From assembly GCA_963676385.2 (NCBI GenBank), contig CAXXMM010000006.1, forward strand, positions 1-64,000: DNA of 64,000 bases, read 5' to 3'. The notes beneath the pieces were generated by a model. That model had not been told where the DNA came from. It did not search any database and was given only the letters and a program-made list of their open reading frames with translations. Position numbers and translations under genes: made by a program. The stretch is from UBA1422 sp963676385. Lineage in GTDB: Bacteria; Bacillota; Clostridia; Peptostreptococcales; Anaerovoracaceae. Shown one piece after another: positions 1-8,851 of the stretch. Positions within the stretch are counted from its first letter, which is position 1. Each line of letters starts with the position of its first letter.

Positions 1-2169
1 ACAACTCCTTCGATACCTTTCGACCGTTTTCTCCTTGTACCCCTCTGGGGTCAAACCTTAGATTAACAAGTGTCCCATCCTGGCAACACTTCTGGTCCAT
101 CATACCAACTGATTTTACCGTTGCAGTAGGCCCGCTCACATCTCTTCCCATTGCTGGAGATGCATTGTCGCTCAAGGGCTGATAAGCAAACCTTCCATCC
201 GGAGTTGCTCCAACTCGCTCGCCATATGAAATATTAACTGTGATGGACATATTGCCCAAACACCATGATCCGCCTCTTGCATCTTTATACTGCTGAACGT
301 GCTTTGCACAGTAATTAACCACTTCCCTGGCAATGCCATCTACTTCACCATTGTCATTTCCAAATTTTGGCGCACCATTTAATAACATTTGTCTTTCTCT
401 CTCATGTCCTTCGAAATTATGACTAAGGATGTCAAGCAAATCGGCCATCGAAAGTTTCTTTTGTTTAAATACAATTTCATCAATTGCCATAATTGAATCG
501 GCGATTGTTGCAGCACCAGTGAAAAATGTTCCTGTATGGGTGTAGTTTGTCCCTCCCTGTTGTACTGACATACCTCGCTGTATGCAGCCCTCAACAATCA
601 TGGAGGCATACATAACCGGTAACCTCTGAATATGATTTGGTACTACAATTGAGTATCCTTCATGCATCAAATCCCAGAAGTATATTAACTGTGCTTTCGT
701 TGCATCCATTACCTCCTGCCTTGTTGTAAATTTGAGAGGGTCACCTGTTTTGGGTCCAATCTGTTTTCCTGTGAGGGGGTCAACACCATTATGCAATGCC
801 AGTTCCATACATTTGGCCGCGTTCATCCAACCTCCAGTCGTACTGCCATCAGTACCGCCGCCACCTTCGTGAGGTTCCACACAACCGATAACCGTCCAAT
901 CTCTCGCATCCTCAAGGGAACCCCCTTTATCAAGCACTGTCGGGATTGCAACATGATCGTTAAAGAGAGCAGGATTTGCCAATCCTTCCTGTATCATCTC
1001 TGTTGCTTTTTTCATGAGTTTCTCAGGCATTTTATCATGACACCTAAGCGCAATCGGTGGGTTTGCAAGATGGGCTTCGCATGCCGCGTCCATAATCAAT
1101 GTATGTGACATCTGTCGTAGCATCATTCCCTTCTCGGTCTATGCCACCAAGCATAAATAATTGCCACAATCGGTGACCCGGCAAAAGAAACGGCATACCA
1201 ATGATCCGCAATACAATAATATTCACTCATTTTAATGAAAAAGCACTGTAGTATTTCTTTCGCTGTGTTGTAATCTATTTTCCCTGCTTTTATATCGGAC
1301 TGATAGTATGGATTTAAGAATTGATCAACTCTTCCATATCCGCAACCTGAAGTATTGCTTTCAATATATAAAATCATGTGCAAAAGAAACATCATCTGCA
1401 TTGCTTCATAAAATCCATTTGGTTGGTTTTCAGGAACGTGCCGAAGGTTCTTTGCTATCGTTAGTAGTTCCTTTTTGCGTTTTTCATCCTTTTCTATTGA
1501 GGCCTTTTCTTCTGCAAGATCTGCATATCTGTTTGCAAACCTAATGATTGCCTTGCAAATTATAATACAGCCTTTCCAGAAGTCGATTTTTTCCTGTTTT
1601 TCCTTTGTCCCGCCTCGTTCGAGTTTAATGTTGCCTTCGCACTCTTCAATATATCCTTTTAGTCCGATTTTCAATATCTTTTCATAGCACGGAAGTGTAT
1701 GGCTTGAAGGGTATGCCCTACTTCCTACACTAATTACCCCATATTCAATTGCATCTTGTATTTCTTGGGGCAGAAACTCGGGTGCTAGGTCTTCCATCGC
1801 CTTACCATCCCAATAATTAAAATATTCAAGCATCGTCTTTTTATCCTCTGGAGTGATGTCGTATGGATCTTCATCTCGCACTGGAAAATCATCCAACTCA
1901 TCTCTTACCCATGACGTTGATGCATATTCCATATGAAGCAACCCACCTTTATAGGTATTAGTTACATTTCCCACAATCAATTCGTCATTCCAAATGAAGA
2001 TTGTCATATTATCCAATACATACTCCAATACTTTGGCTCTGAAAATCGGAATAGCCTCCCCAGCATACTTTTTATATGCTTCCGTCGCTAATACAAGCCT
2101 TTCTGCAGTAATTGATTGCCTCGTTTCAAAAAACCTTTTTTTTAGTCTCTCAATTCTATTCGTTAACAT
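1..2169 (-). pseudogene. glycyl radical enzyme (PFL-like), two frameshifts, 3' end outside window
   Basis: This is a pyruvate formate-lyase family enzyme, which uses a glycyl radical and a thiyl radical for difficult eliminations or C-C bond chemistry. The first 330 or so codons are intact to about 1176. Two single-base insertions near 1176 and 1100 then change frame, and the rest reads openly to the window edge. The thiyl-radical cysteine lies in GCVEP (codon 881-883); the Glu of this motif is usual in dehydratases, decarboxylases and C-S lyases, not in PFL itself. A family NLRFDPRGVQG segment is seen near position 55, but the C-terminal glycyl-radical loop is beyond the window. A GGAGG site precedes the ATG at 2169. 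It is last in an operon after an SDR and its activase. The substrate is unknown. The frameshifts may be real decay or sequencing errors. Confidence 0.85.
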
Positions 2170-2196
2170 GCGTTTACCTCCATTCCACCTTGAAAT

Positions 2197-3123
2197 TCAT
2201 TGCTTCTCTCCCATAATGGTTGTATGGATACCAGCATCAATGAACATTTTTTTTATTCTTTGCATTTGCGAATCTTCTGGCGCTTCAAATTCTTCCGGTC
2301 GTTCACCGATGTTTTGCTTCTTGGAAATCCCCAGATTATGGTACGCAAGAAGATTAACTTCAGTTAATCCATTCTCTAAATAGAACTTAATAGTTGTTGC
2401 AAGCGTTTCATCATCATCATTAATTCCTCGTATTAATGGCATTCTCATTATGATTTTTTTTCTGAGTTTTTCATCCTTTGTTAGTTTTACTAGCGAATTT
2501 AGGATGATTTCATTGCTTACACCCGTCATCTCAATGTGCTTCTCATCAATTATCGTTTTCATGTCATACAATATGTAGTCGCATACTTCCGCAAGATTAT
2601 GCAACTGTTCATATTTTCCATACCCGCTCGTATCAAGCGCAATATTAATTCCCTTACTTTTTGCACCTTTTGCCAAGTCAAGTGCGAGATCAATATTTGA
2701 CAATACTTCTCCACCACTAATTGTGAGACCACCACCCGTGTTTTTGTAGAATCCAATGTCTTGCATAACAATTCGAAGAATCTCTTCAACAGTCATTCGC
2801 ATGCCAACAGCTGTTAATGCCTTTGCATAACAAATTTCCGAACATCTCATGCAATGTGTACATTTACTCCAATCCAAATTAATTACGTTATTTTGACAGG
2901 TAATTGCATCATGTTGACAGATATTTAAGCAACTTCTATCTCCGATGCACTTGCTTTGGTTCCATAGAATCTGAATCTCTGGGTTTATTAGTTCAGGGTT
3001 ATGACACCACTTGCATTTTAACGGACAACCCTTGGTAAATACTGTCGTTCTAATCCCCGGCCCATCTTCTAAAGAAAACTTTTGTATCCCTCCAATAATG
3101 TGTGTTTCGATTTGGTTGTGCAT
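2197..3123 (-). CDS. glycyl radical enzyme activating enzyme (radical SAM)
   Basis: A 308-residue radical SAM activase that puts the glycyl radical on its partner enzyme. The SAM cluster motif is in KGCPLKCKWCHNPE near residue 35 (CxxxCxxC). A two-cluster ferredoxin-like insert follows (two Cys-rich runs, CIGDRSC and CTHCMRC), as in activases of dehydratase and decarboxylase GREs and unlike the short PFL activase. GGGLTISGGE is the usual SAM-binding GGE region. I chose the ATG at 3123 because AAAGGAG precedes it and homology starts there; an upstream in-frame start has no such site. It lies 29 bp after the SDR and 27 bp before the GRE, so the three are almost surely one transcript. The insert argues for a non-PFL partner, matching the GCVEP motif of the GRE. 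Confidence 0.93.
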   Translation of the reverse strand: MHNQIETHIIGGIQKFSLEDGPGIRTTVFTKGCPLKCKWCHNPELINPEIQILWNQSKCIGDRSCLNICQHDAITCQNNVINLDWSKCTHCMRCSEICYAKALTAVGMRMTVEEILRIVMQDIGFYKNTGGGLTISGGEVLSNIDLALDLAKGAKSKGINIALDTSGYGKYEQLHNLAEVCDYILYDMKTIIDEKHIEMTGVSNEIILNSLVKLTKDEKLRKKIIMRMPLIRGINDDDETLATTIKFYLENGLTEVNLLAYHNLGISKKQNIGERPEEFEAPEDSQMQRIKKMFIDAGIHTTIMGEKQ

Positions 3124-3152
3124 TGTAATCTCCTTTGTCCGAAATTCTACTT

Positions 3153-3953
3153 TCAATATTGTATTGGCTTTGCCACAGACCAAGCTCCATCAACAACAAG
3201 CACGTGTCCGCTAATATAGTTAGATGCGTCGGATGCAAGAAAAATTGCGGTACCAACAAAATCATCAGGGTACGCCATTCTTCCAAATTCATGCATTTTT
3301 ACTGCTGCATCCAAATAACTTTGAGATTCATCTTCAAGCATTGGAGTCATTATCCATGTTGGTGCAATGCAATTCACGTTGATATTATATTTTCCCCATG
3401 CTGTTGCAAACGTCTTTGTTATTTGATGAACGCCTGCTTTTGCGGCTTCATATGGCATTGACTCATACGAATGGCATATTAGACCTGCAACCGAACCAAT
3501 ATTGATAATTTTGCCGCCTCCCTTTTTTATCATTGCCTTCCCAACAACTTGCGTTACAAAAATTGCCCCAACAAGGTTAATATCAATTACATCTTCAATA
3601 AGTTCTTCACCAAAATCTTCTGCTTTATCGTTAGGAGCGATTGCGGCAGTATTAAATAAAACATCAATTCCGTTATATTTTTTCTCAATTTCTCCAACGA
3701 CTTCTTCAATTTGGCATTTGTCTCGTTGGTCCAATAAAAACGTGTCAAAATTTTTAAAGTTTTCCTCCAATAGATCATTTGTTAATTTTTCCAGTTTTTG
3801 CTTATTCCTTGCAGTAAACAATACACATGCTCCGTTTTCCATCAAAGATTTACCAATATGGATGCCCAGTCCACCAGAACCAGCAATCATAATCACTTTA
3901 TCTTTTACTGAAAACAAGTTAGATACATTATGTTCCCTTATAATCTCTTTCAT
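3153..3953 (-). CDS. SDR-family oxidoreductase linked to the glycyl radical enzyme
   Basis: A 266-residue short-chain dehydrogenase/reductase, NAD(P)-dependent and cytosolic. The cofactor loop is AGSGGLGIHIG near residues 22-32 (the usual leading Thr is Ala). The NNAG motif is replaced by NTAA. The catalytic Ser lies in INIGS and the Tyr/Lys pair in YEAAK. The C-terminus ends in the usual SGHVLVVDGAW region. Start ATG 3953 has AAGGAAG six bases upstream; an upstream in-frame start lacks one. It is the first gene of the SDR-activase-GRE operon, behind a good promoter. By analogy with GRE dehydratase operons that pair with an alcohol dehydrogenase, it may reduce the carbonyl product of the GRE or prepare its substrate. 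That is inference; the substrate cannot be read from sequence. Confidence 0.88.
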   Translation of the reverse strand: MKEIIREHNVSNLFSVKDKVIMIAGSGGLGIHIGKSLMENGACVLFTARNKQKLEKLTNDLLEENFKNFDTFLLDQRDKCQIEEVVGEIEKKYNGIDVLFNTAAIAPNDKAEDFGEELIEDVIDINLVGAIFVTQVVGKAMIKKGGGKIINIGSVAGLICHSYESMPYEAAKAGVHQITKTFATAWGKYNINVNCIAPTWIMTPMLEDESQSYLDAAVKMHEFGRMAYPDDFVGTAIFLASDASNYISGHVLVVDGAWSVAKPIQY

Positions 3954-4026
3954 TTTTTCTTCCTTTTTATTAATAAAATAAGTAACAAATATATTAATAC
4001 AGTACAAGTGTTTGCTGTATATTTTG

Positions 4027-4067
4027 ATAATAATTACGATTTAACGATTTGTCAAGTTCTAAATCGT
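4027..4067 (-). promoter_or_regulatory. sigma-A promoter with palindromic operator for the SDR-GRE operon
   Basis: On the minus strand TTGACA (4055-4050) and TATTAT (4032-4027) are separated by 17 bases, a near-ideal housekeeping promoter. A palindrome ACGATTT-N10-AAATCGT (4044-4067) covers the -35 box, and a third half site ACGATTT (4036-4042) lies between the boxes. The placement suits repression, most simply by the ArsR-type protein encoded just upstream. Confidence 0.7.
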
Positions 4068-4101
4068 ATACATTGTCTCTCTCCTTGCTATAATTAGACA
4101 C

Positions 4102-4134
4102 AAAAAAGTAGAGCTGTGAAAAGCTCTACTTTTT
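4102..4134 (-). terminator. intrinsic terminator after the ArsR-type gene
   Basis: AAAAGTAGAGCT pairs perfectly with AGCTCTACTTTT around a 6-base loop, with a T run on the minus-strand side. It separates the regulator from the SDR operon promoter. The A/T tails could also let it act on the other strand. Confidence 0.85.
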
Positions 4135-4192
4135 CATAAACATATATTCTATAAAATCTTCATGCTACCACGATTGCAAAACCGAATTACCC

Positions 4193-5296
4193 TCATTCTC
4201 CAAAATATTCTTTGATTGCCTTCCCTACATCCTGAAGAATTTCTTTTTTTATCTTGTAATACACGTGCTTTTTGATTCTCTTTGTCTCAACCAACCCCGC
4301 TTCTTTAAGAATTTTTAACTGTTGCGATATCGCACCAGGAGTAATACTTATTACTTCAGACAATTCTGTTGTTGTTGCAAAATCATTCCAGATAAGACTA
4401 ATTATTTTAAGGCGAGTCCTATCATTTAGCGCATTAATATAAATTAGAAGCTCCTCTGGAAATTCTTTTTCAATCTGCGCAGTTCTAAAATCCGCATTGT
4501 ATGTGCCCACAACCATATCGTCAATTACATTTATCATAAGATGTGGGGACGCAAAAACTGATACTAGCATTCGAATATGCTTAATCTTTGAAGCCTCAAT
4601 TCCAAAATCAGGATCTTTAATAAACAAAAACGTTTTCCCGTCATATTTTACATTTTCGTGCATTTCCTTCAAATAATCTATCGGATTGTTTCTAGCCCAT
4701 TTGATTTTTTCCTCTTCAAGCTTGTTTAAAATATAACTCTCCAATTGTGGCCAAGTGTATTGAAAAATGCATTGCCAATAATGTTCGATGACCTTTTTCA
4801 TCCGTTTTTTTATTTCATCAGCGTTAAGAAGATAATACTCAACACTGCTTCTATCTTTTATGTTATTTAATATCTCCTGCCACTCTTCCTCATCAATTTT
4901 TTCTGGGTGCCCAATCCATTCATTCGCCCTTTCTGGTTTGATGTTTGTTGTACTTAATCCCAAAAAAAGATATGTGAAATAGGGTTCTCTCATATTTATG
5001 ACTTCATTAACTCCCTTTTCAACATTTTCCAAGGTATCCACCTTCATGGCTACTCCAGGAGTTAATGTCCAAATATCTGCAATTAAAAGCCATTCACGAT
5101 AATTATTATAAAAAAATATTATTTCCTCGTACAACCATTTAGGTAATTCCTTGATAGTCGCTTTTGCCCAATGAAAACATCCCGTATGATGTTCAGGATT
5201 ACCTATTACATGCAAGCTTTCTACCATTTCATATCCAGGTGAACATAAAAACTCAATGTCGATTTCAGCTTTTAGGGATTCGTTTATTATTGGCAT
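4193..5296 (-). CDS. ArsR-type winged-helix transcriptional regulator with long N-terminal domain
   Basis: A 367-residue protein. The last 85 or so residues are an ArsR-like winged helix: a dimerisation helix with LNDRTRLKIISLI, then the recognition region TTELSEVISITPGAISQQLKILKEAGLV. The first 280 residues have no motif I recognise and are much longer than a classical ArsR protein (about 100 aa), resembling the DUF5937-type regulators. No metal-binding cysteine cluster is visible. Start ATG 5296 has AAAGGAGT five bases upstream; the longer reading frame begins before that site. It lies upstream of, and on the same strand as, the SDR-activase-GRE operon but is separated by a terminator, so it is a likely local regulator acting on the palindrome at 4044-4067. 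The N-terminal domain may sense the pathway substrate. Confidence 0.82.
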   Translation of the reverse strand: MPIINESLKAEIDIEFLCSPGYEMVESLHVIGNPEHHTGCFHWAKATIKELPKWLYEEIIFFYNNYREWLLIADIWTLTPGVAMKVDTLENVEKGVNEVINMREPYFTYLFLGLSTTNIKPERANEWIGHPEKIDEEEWQEILNNIKDRSSVEYYLLNADEIKKRMKKVIEHYWQCIFQYTWPQLESYILNKLEEEKIKWARNNPIDYLKEMHENVKYDGKTFLFIKDPDFGIEASKIKHIRMLVSVFASPHLMINVIDDMVVGTYNADFRTAQIEKEFPEELLIYINALNDRTRLKIISLIWNDFATTTELSEVISITPGAISQQLKILKEAGLVETKRIKKHVYYKIKKEILQDVGKAIKEYFGE

Positions 5297-5597
5297 ATAT
5301 ACTCCTTTTATTTGCAACGCCTAAATCACATAGTATCATTTACTCACAGTTGCCTCAACTAGTACTATTGTACCACTATTATACCAGGGAAGAAACCGCC
5401 TTTTCAAACGGAACATTACCGGTTTTTTCGAGCTCTTTCCGACTGCTACTATCAATCCAACCTCATATCATTTTTCATCTCTAATTGGCGTTGGGCCCCT
5501 CGACTTGAGAATTGTATGGTTTAGATATAATTCAGACAATTGAATATTTAAAGGGATTTTCTAAAACAGGAATTTTTAGGGCCCCCATCAAAATGTT
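5297..5597. other. intergenic region with a possible IS6 left-end relic
   Basis: No coding gene is seen. Positions about 5336-5396 resemble the leader of the IS6-type element at 19105: CTCACA, TGCC, then ATTGTACC, ACCAGG and GAAAC in the same order and spacing. The terminal GGTTCTGTTGC repeat is lost, so this is a decayed scar at best. The rest is AT-rich sequence carrying the regulator promoter. Confidence 0.4.
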
Positions 5598-6404
5598 CTA
5601 TTCAAATACTTGTACTTCTCCGTCTCGAAATTTCTTCAAATAGGTCTTGCAGCGCTGGTCTCGTCCAAAGAGCGCCTCGCTGGCATAAATCATTGACATT
5701 AACCGCTTGTCCAGCGGATCAATGATTGCCCCATCCATTCCTGCATAAATTGCAGCCACCAAAAACGTCTGATTAATTAATTTTCTGGATGGCAAGCTGA
5801 AGGAGATGTTGCTCAACCCACATGCAATATGGGTCATGGGGAATTCTTTTCTCATTTGTCTGATGATTTCCAATGTCACGTTACCATTTTGTGAGCCAGT
5901 GCTAATGGGTAATACAATGGGATCCAAATATATGTCCTTTTGTTCAACCCCCGCTTTGCAAAGATTCTCCACCAGCGTGTCCGCAATTCGCATTCTGTCC
6001 AAAACTGTAGCGGGAATTCCGCCTTCACCCATGCAAAGGGCAATCACGCTGGTTTTGTATTCAAGGATTAGCGGCAGCACTTCATCAAAACGCTTTGGTT
6101 CAGCAGTAATTGAATTAATCAATACCTTGGGATTTTGATTTACCTCCAGGGCACGTTTTATGGCCTTTGGATTGGGGGAGTCTATGGCCAATGGCACATC
6201 AACCGCTTCTTGGATTACTCTTGCCATCCAAGCGATTCTTTCCGGTTCCTCATTAACAAACATGCCCGCGTTAATGTCAACAAAAGATGCCCCTGCCTCA
6301 AATTGTTTTTTTGCAAGGCCTACAATTACTTCCTTATCATAGTTTTCTATTGCTGATCGTATTGTTTTTATAGTACTGTTAAGTTTTTCACCGATAATAA
6401 TCAT
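5598..6404 (-). CDS. methyltetrahydrofolate:corrinoid methyltransferase-like protein (pterin-binding domain)
   Basis: A 268-residue TIM-barrel of the dihydropteroate synthase/pterin-binding superfamily, close to the AcsE/MtgA and MetH folate-domain group. It moves the methyl group of methyl-THF to a corrinoid protein. Visible marks are the start IIIGEKLNST, VDINAG, LAIDSPNP (the pterin-binding Asp and Asn), LINSIT and CGLSNISFSLP, all typical of this group. The length matches the family (about 260-270). It overlaps the end of the upstream gene by four bases (ATGA) and is co-translated with the homocysteine methyltransferase/MTHFR gene, so a role in methionine synthesis or C1 transfer is more likely than acetogenesis. 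No corrinoid-binding protein gene lies beside it; a reactivation-domain protein is found at 31.7-32.4 kb. Confidence 0.88.
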   Translation of the reverse strand: MIIIGEKLNSTIKTIRSAIENYDKEVIVGLAKKQFEAGASFVDINAGMFVNEEPERIAWMARVIQEAVDVPLAIDSPNPKAIKRALEVNQNPKVLINSITAEPKRFDEVLPLILEYKTSVIALCMGEGGIPATVLDRMRIADTLVENLCKAGVEQKDIYLDPIVLPISTGSQNGNVTLEIIRQMRKEFPMTHIACGLSNISFSLPSRKLINQTFLVAAIYAGMDGAIIDPLDKRLMSMIYASEALFGRDQRCKTYLKKFRDGEVQVFE

Positions 6405-8236
6405 TCATGGCCTCCTTTATCACCAATGACTCCGTTGTTTTTCAAGGTTTTTAAGATGTCCAATACCATTTGAGTCCTTGAAAATGGAATAATCATGTAG
6501 AACCCGTCCACATCCGGTCGAATTCGAGTTGCGATTTCCAGTGCAATTCGAATCCCCTCCCTTTCGCCTTCTTCTCGGCTCATCTCTTTGAAAAATCGCC
6601 CTACAATATGGTCCGGCACCTGAATCCCCGGAACTTCATTGTTGAGAAAAACCGCGTTTTTGTAGCTAACCAACGGCATAATTCCGGCAATGACTTTTAC
6701 GCCAAAACGTTTTCGCACATGCCTTAATGCATCGGCTGCCCTTTCATCAAAAATCGGTTGGGTAAAAAATACGTCGGTCCCCTTCTCCGCCTTTTTCATC
6801 ATGCGTAAATACTCTTTTTCTAAATCTGCGCCGTTCAGATTTAATGCCGCCGCTACTGTAAATGCTCGATCCGGGCACATTTCTCGATTCATCACCTGAA
6901 TCAGATCTATCAAACGGTATGCGTTTAGGTTGAATACACTCTTTGTGGTAACCTTATCCGCTTCCAAAATGGGATCCCCCGTCACAGCTAAAATATCTCG
7001 AATTCCCTCGACGTGGCAAGCCATCAATCCGGAACGAATGGCATTAATGTTTTTATCTCTGCAACACAGATGAGGCATGACCTCCATTCCGGTTTCTCGA
7101 TGCAAAAGCACCGCCGTCATCAGCGAGTCAACTCTGGCGATACCTCGGGGAGAGTCGGCAACGGTAATCAAATCTACTCCGGAAGCAGCGCAAAACTTGG
7201 CCTGTTCAATCATTCGGTCCATTTGAATATCGAAGGGCGGATCCATTTCAACGGCTGTAATAAAATCCCCCCGATCCAGTTTTGCCTGAAACAGGCTAAT
7301 CTGCCGATGCACTTTCCCTTTTGGAATTGTATAGACAGTATGGATGGATTCAGGAACCGCCTTCACATGACCCAGTAACTCCGCCAACGCTCGAATATGG
7401 GCCGGCTTTGTTCCACAGCAGCCACCCACAATTTGAACCCCCTGGGTCACCACATCTTCCATAACAGAAGCAAAATATTCGGGATTGTTCACGTAAACCG
7501 TCCGCTCGTTGACCACTTCCGGGTAGCTTGCATTTGGCAACACAGAAAACGGTTTTCCTGCCAACTTCACATGTCCAAGCAGTTTCCGCAGCTGAGAAGG
7601 GCCGGACCCGCAATTTATGCCGCAAGCATCAATGGCATCACAGGTTTCAATTTCCTCAAATATGGTTTGGATTCCAAAGCCATCCCGAGTCAACCCATCA
7701 GATGAAAATGCAAACTGAGTTAACACAAAAGCATCCGGCGCCCATTCCTTAATGGCCCCCGCAATGGTGGATAAAAATGTTGTATCAGAAAATGTTTCAA
7801 AGACAAAATTCTTTGCCCCTGCATCTATCAGTGTTTTCGCCATGAAAAGGAATTCGTTCAAAATATCCTGTTCGTCTTCCTGTCCGGTTCTACGTATTGG
7901 CCCAATGCTCGCGGCAACAAATGCATTGGTGCCTTTTGCAGCCCGGCTGGCAATTTCCAACCCTTTTGTTAGAATTTCGGTTTGTTCTTCTCGAGAAACA
8001 TTTAATGCATAACGATTGGCTGCAAAGGTGTTGGTGCGAATTAATCTAGCCCCGGCTGCCAGATATTCTTTGTGAATGCCATAGATAATTTCCGGATTTT
8101 TCACATTGGCAAATTCACAGAATCCTCGTACATCACCGGTTAGTTCTGCATAATAAGTTCCCATGGCTCCATCAGTTAAAAGAATCGGAGGGTTTTGATT
8201 TTCTTCGTTGCGCAGGAAATAGTCGTGTATTCTCAT
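6401..8236 (-). CDS. yitJ: bifunctional homocysteine S-methyltransferase / methylenetetrahydrofolate reductase
   Basis: 611 residues in two domains. Residues 1-290 are a homocysteine S-methyltransferase barrel (GAMGTYYAEL, then zinc-ligand cysteines in GINCGSGP and GGCCGTKP). Residues 320-611 are a 5,10-methylene-THF reductase FAD barrel (FITAVEMDPP, LLCRDKN-like region, TGDP, FTQPIFDE). The length fits YitJ-type fusions in Bacillota. The enzyme makes methyl-THF and passes methyl to homocysteine, with the overlapping downstream pterin-binding methyltransferase probably in the same pathway. Start ATG 8236 has a GGGAG site nearby. I looked for a SAM riboswitch in the 155-base leader and did not see one. 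Confidence 0.93.
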   Translation of the reverse strand: MRIHDYFLRNEENQNPPILLTDGAMGTYYAELTGDVRGFCEFANVKNPEIIYGIHKEYLAAGARLIRTNTFAANRYALNVSREEQTEILTKGLEIASRAAKGTNAFVAASIGPIRRTGQEDEQDILNEFLFMAKTLIDAGAKNFVFETFSDTTFLSTIAGAIKEWAPDAFVLTQFAFSSDGLTRDGFGIQTIFEEIETCDAIDACGINCGSGPSQLRKLLGHVKLAGKPFSVLPNASYPEVVNERTVYVNNPEYFASVMEDVVTQGVQIVGGCCGTKPAHIRALAELLGHVKAVPESIHTVYTIPKGKVHRQISLFQAKLDRGDFITAVEMDPPFDIQMDRMIEQAKFCAASGVDLITVADSPRGIARVDSLMTAVLLHRETGMEVMPHLCCRDKNINAIRSGLMACHVEGIRDILAVTGDPILEADKVTTKSVFNLNAYRLIDLIQVMNREMCPDRAFTVAAALNLNGADLEKEYLRMMKKAEKGTDVFFTQPIFDERAADALRHVRKRFGVKVIAGIMPLVSYKNAVFLNNEVPGIQVPDHIVGRFFKEMSREEGEREGIRIALEIATRIRPDVDGFYMIIPFSRTQMVLDILKTLKNNGVIGDKGGHE

Positions 8237-8391
8237 CTTGGTTTCTCCCTTTTTATTACGTTAGATGATACCTTCATTGCCCTCTCTTTGCAAGTAAAAT
8301 GTATCATACCGGCTCCGTTCTATGCATACGATACCAAGGCATACACCGTTTTTTTTAGTTCATGTCAGTACCGGAATGTACAATCCTTCGA

Positions 8392-8730
8392 CTATTTCTT
8401 GAAAACCAACTTTTGATCCACGAATATATTGCAGTGAAAATTTAGAGTTGACCCGATAGAGACTTTGACTTCTTCCCCGGTTGGCAGTTTTCCCCATAAC
8501 TTTGAGCGACTTGCAAAAATCCCAATATTTTCATCCTGTATGGCTGCATTTACATATAAGGTTTCTCTGACCCACGTATTCTCAACACGTATAACATTCC
8601 CATTGTATTCAACTGTCCATTCTCGATTTGAAAGCACTTTCACCAGTAACAAGAAAAATGCAAAAACGAATATTACGAAAAACACACTCCAAAACAACAC
8701 TGCAGCAAATGTTCCCAATAGTCCATCCAT
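8392..8730 (-). CDS. small single-pass membrane protein, unknown function
   Basis: A 112-residue product with an N-terminal hydrophobic segment (about residues 5-32, FAAVLFWSVFFVIFVFAFFLLL) followed by a soluble domain of about 75 residues rich in beta-forming residues. I do not recognise the family. The start is uncertain: ATG 8730 has AAAGGA nine bases upstream, while a longer frame to 8844 has no clear site. It sits between the LysR gene and the methionine genes on the same strand with its own likely transcript. Topology suggests a membrane-anchored cytoplasmic or extracellular domain; no catalytic motif is visible. Confidence 0.6.
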   Translation of the reverse strand: MDGLLGTFAAVLFWSVFFVIFVFAFFLLLVKVLSNREWTVEYNGNVIRVENTWVRETLYVNAAIQDENIGIFASRSKLWGKLPTGEEVKVSIGSTLNFHCNIFVDQKLVFKK

Positions 8731-8851
8731 ATTTATCATTCCTTTCTGTGTGGCCAAATGTATTGATTTTGTTGCAAAAAATCCCTGCTCTTTCTCACAA
8801 ACTCCACAACTATCATATTGGGGATCTGCCCCAACTCCATGCACTAATCTG

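Noticed and set aside
379..597. 72-codon ORF on the minus strand within the GRE gene
   Set aside because: It starts at TTG in a frame that conflicts with the conserved GRE protein reading.
791..1108. 105-codon ORF on the plus strand opposite the GRE gene
   Set aside because: Antisense shadow; the minus strand encodes GCVEP and surrounding GRE sequence here.
1090..1180. Programmed frameshifting in the GRE gene
   Set aside because: Two +1 shifts close together with no slippery codon or stimulator; no GRE is known to use it.
8237..8391. Possible SAM riboswitch before the methionine genes
   Set aside because: None of the conserved helices or the kink-turn sequence could be found.
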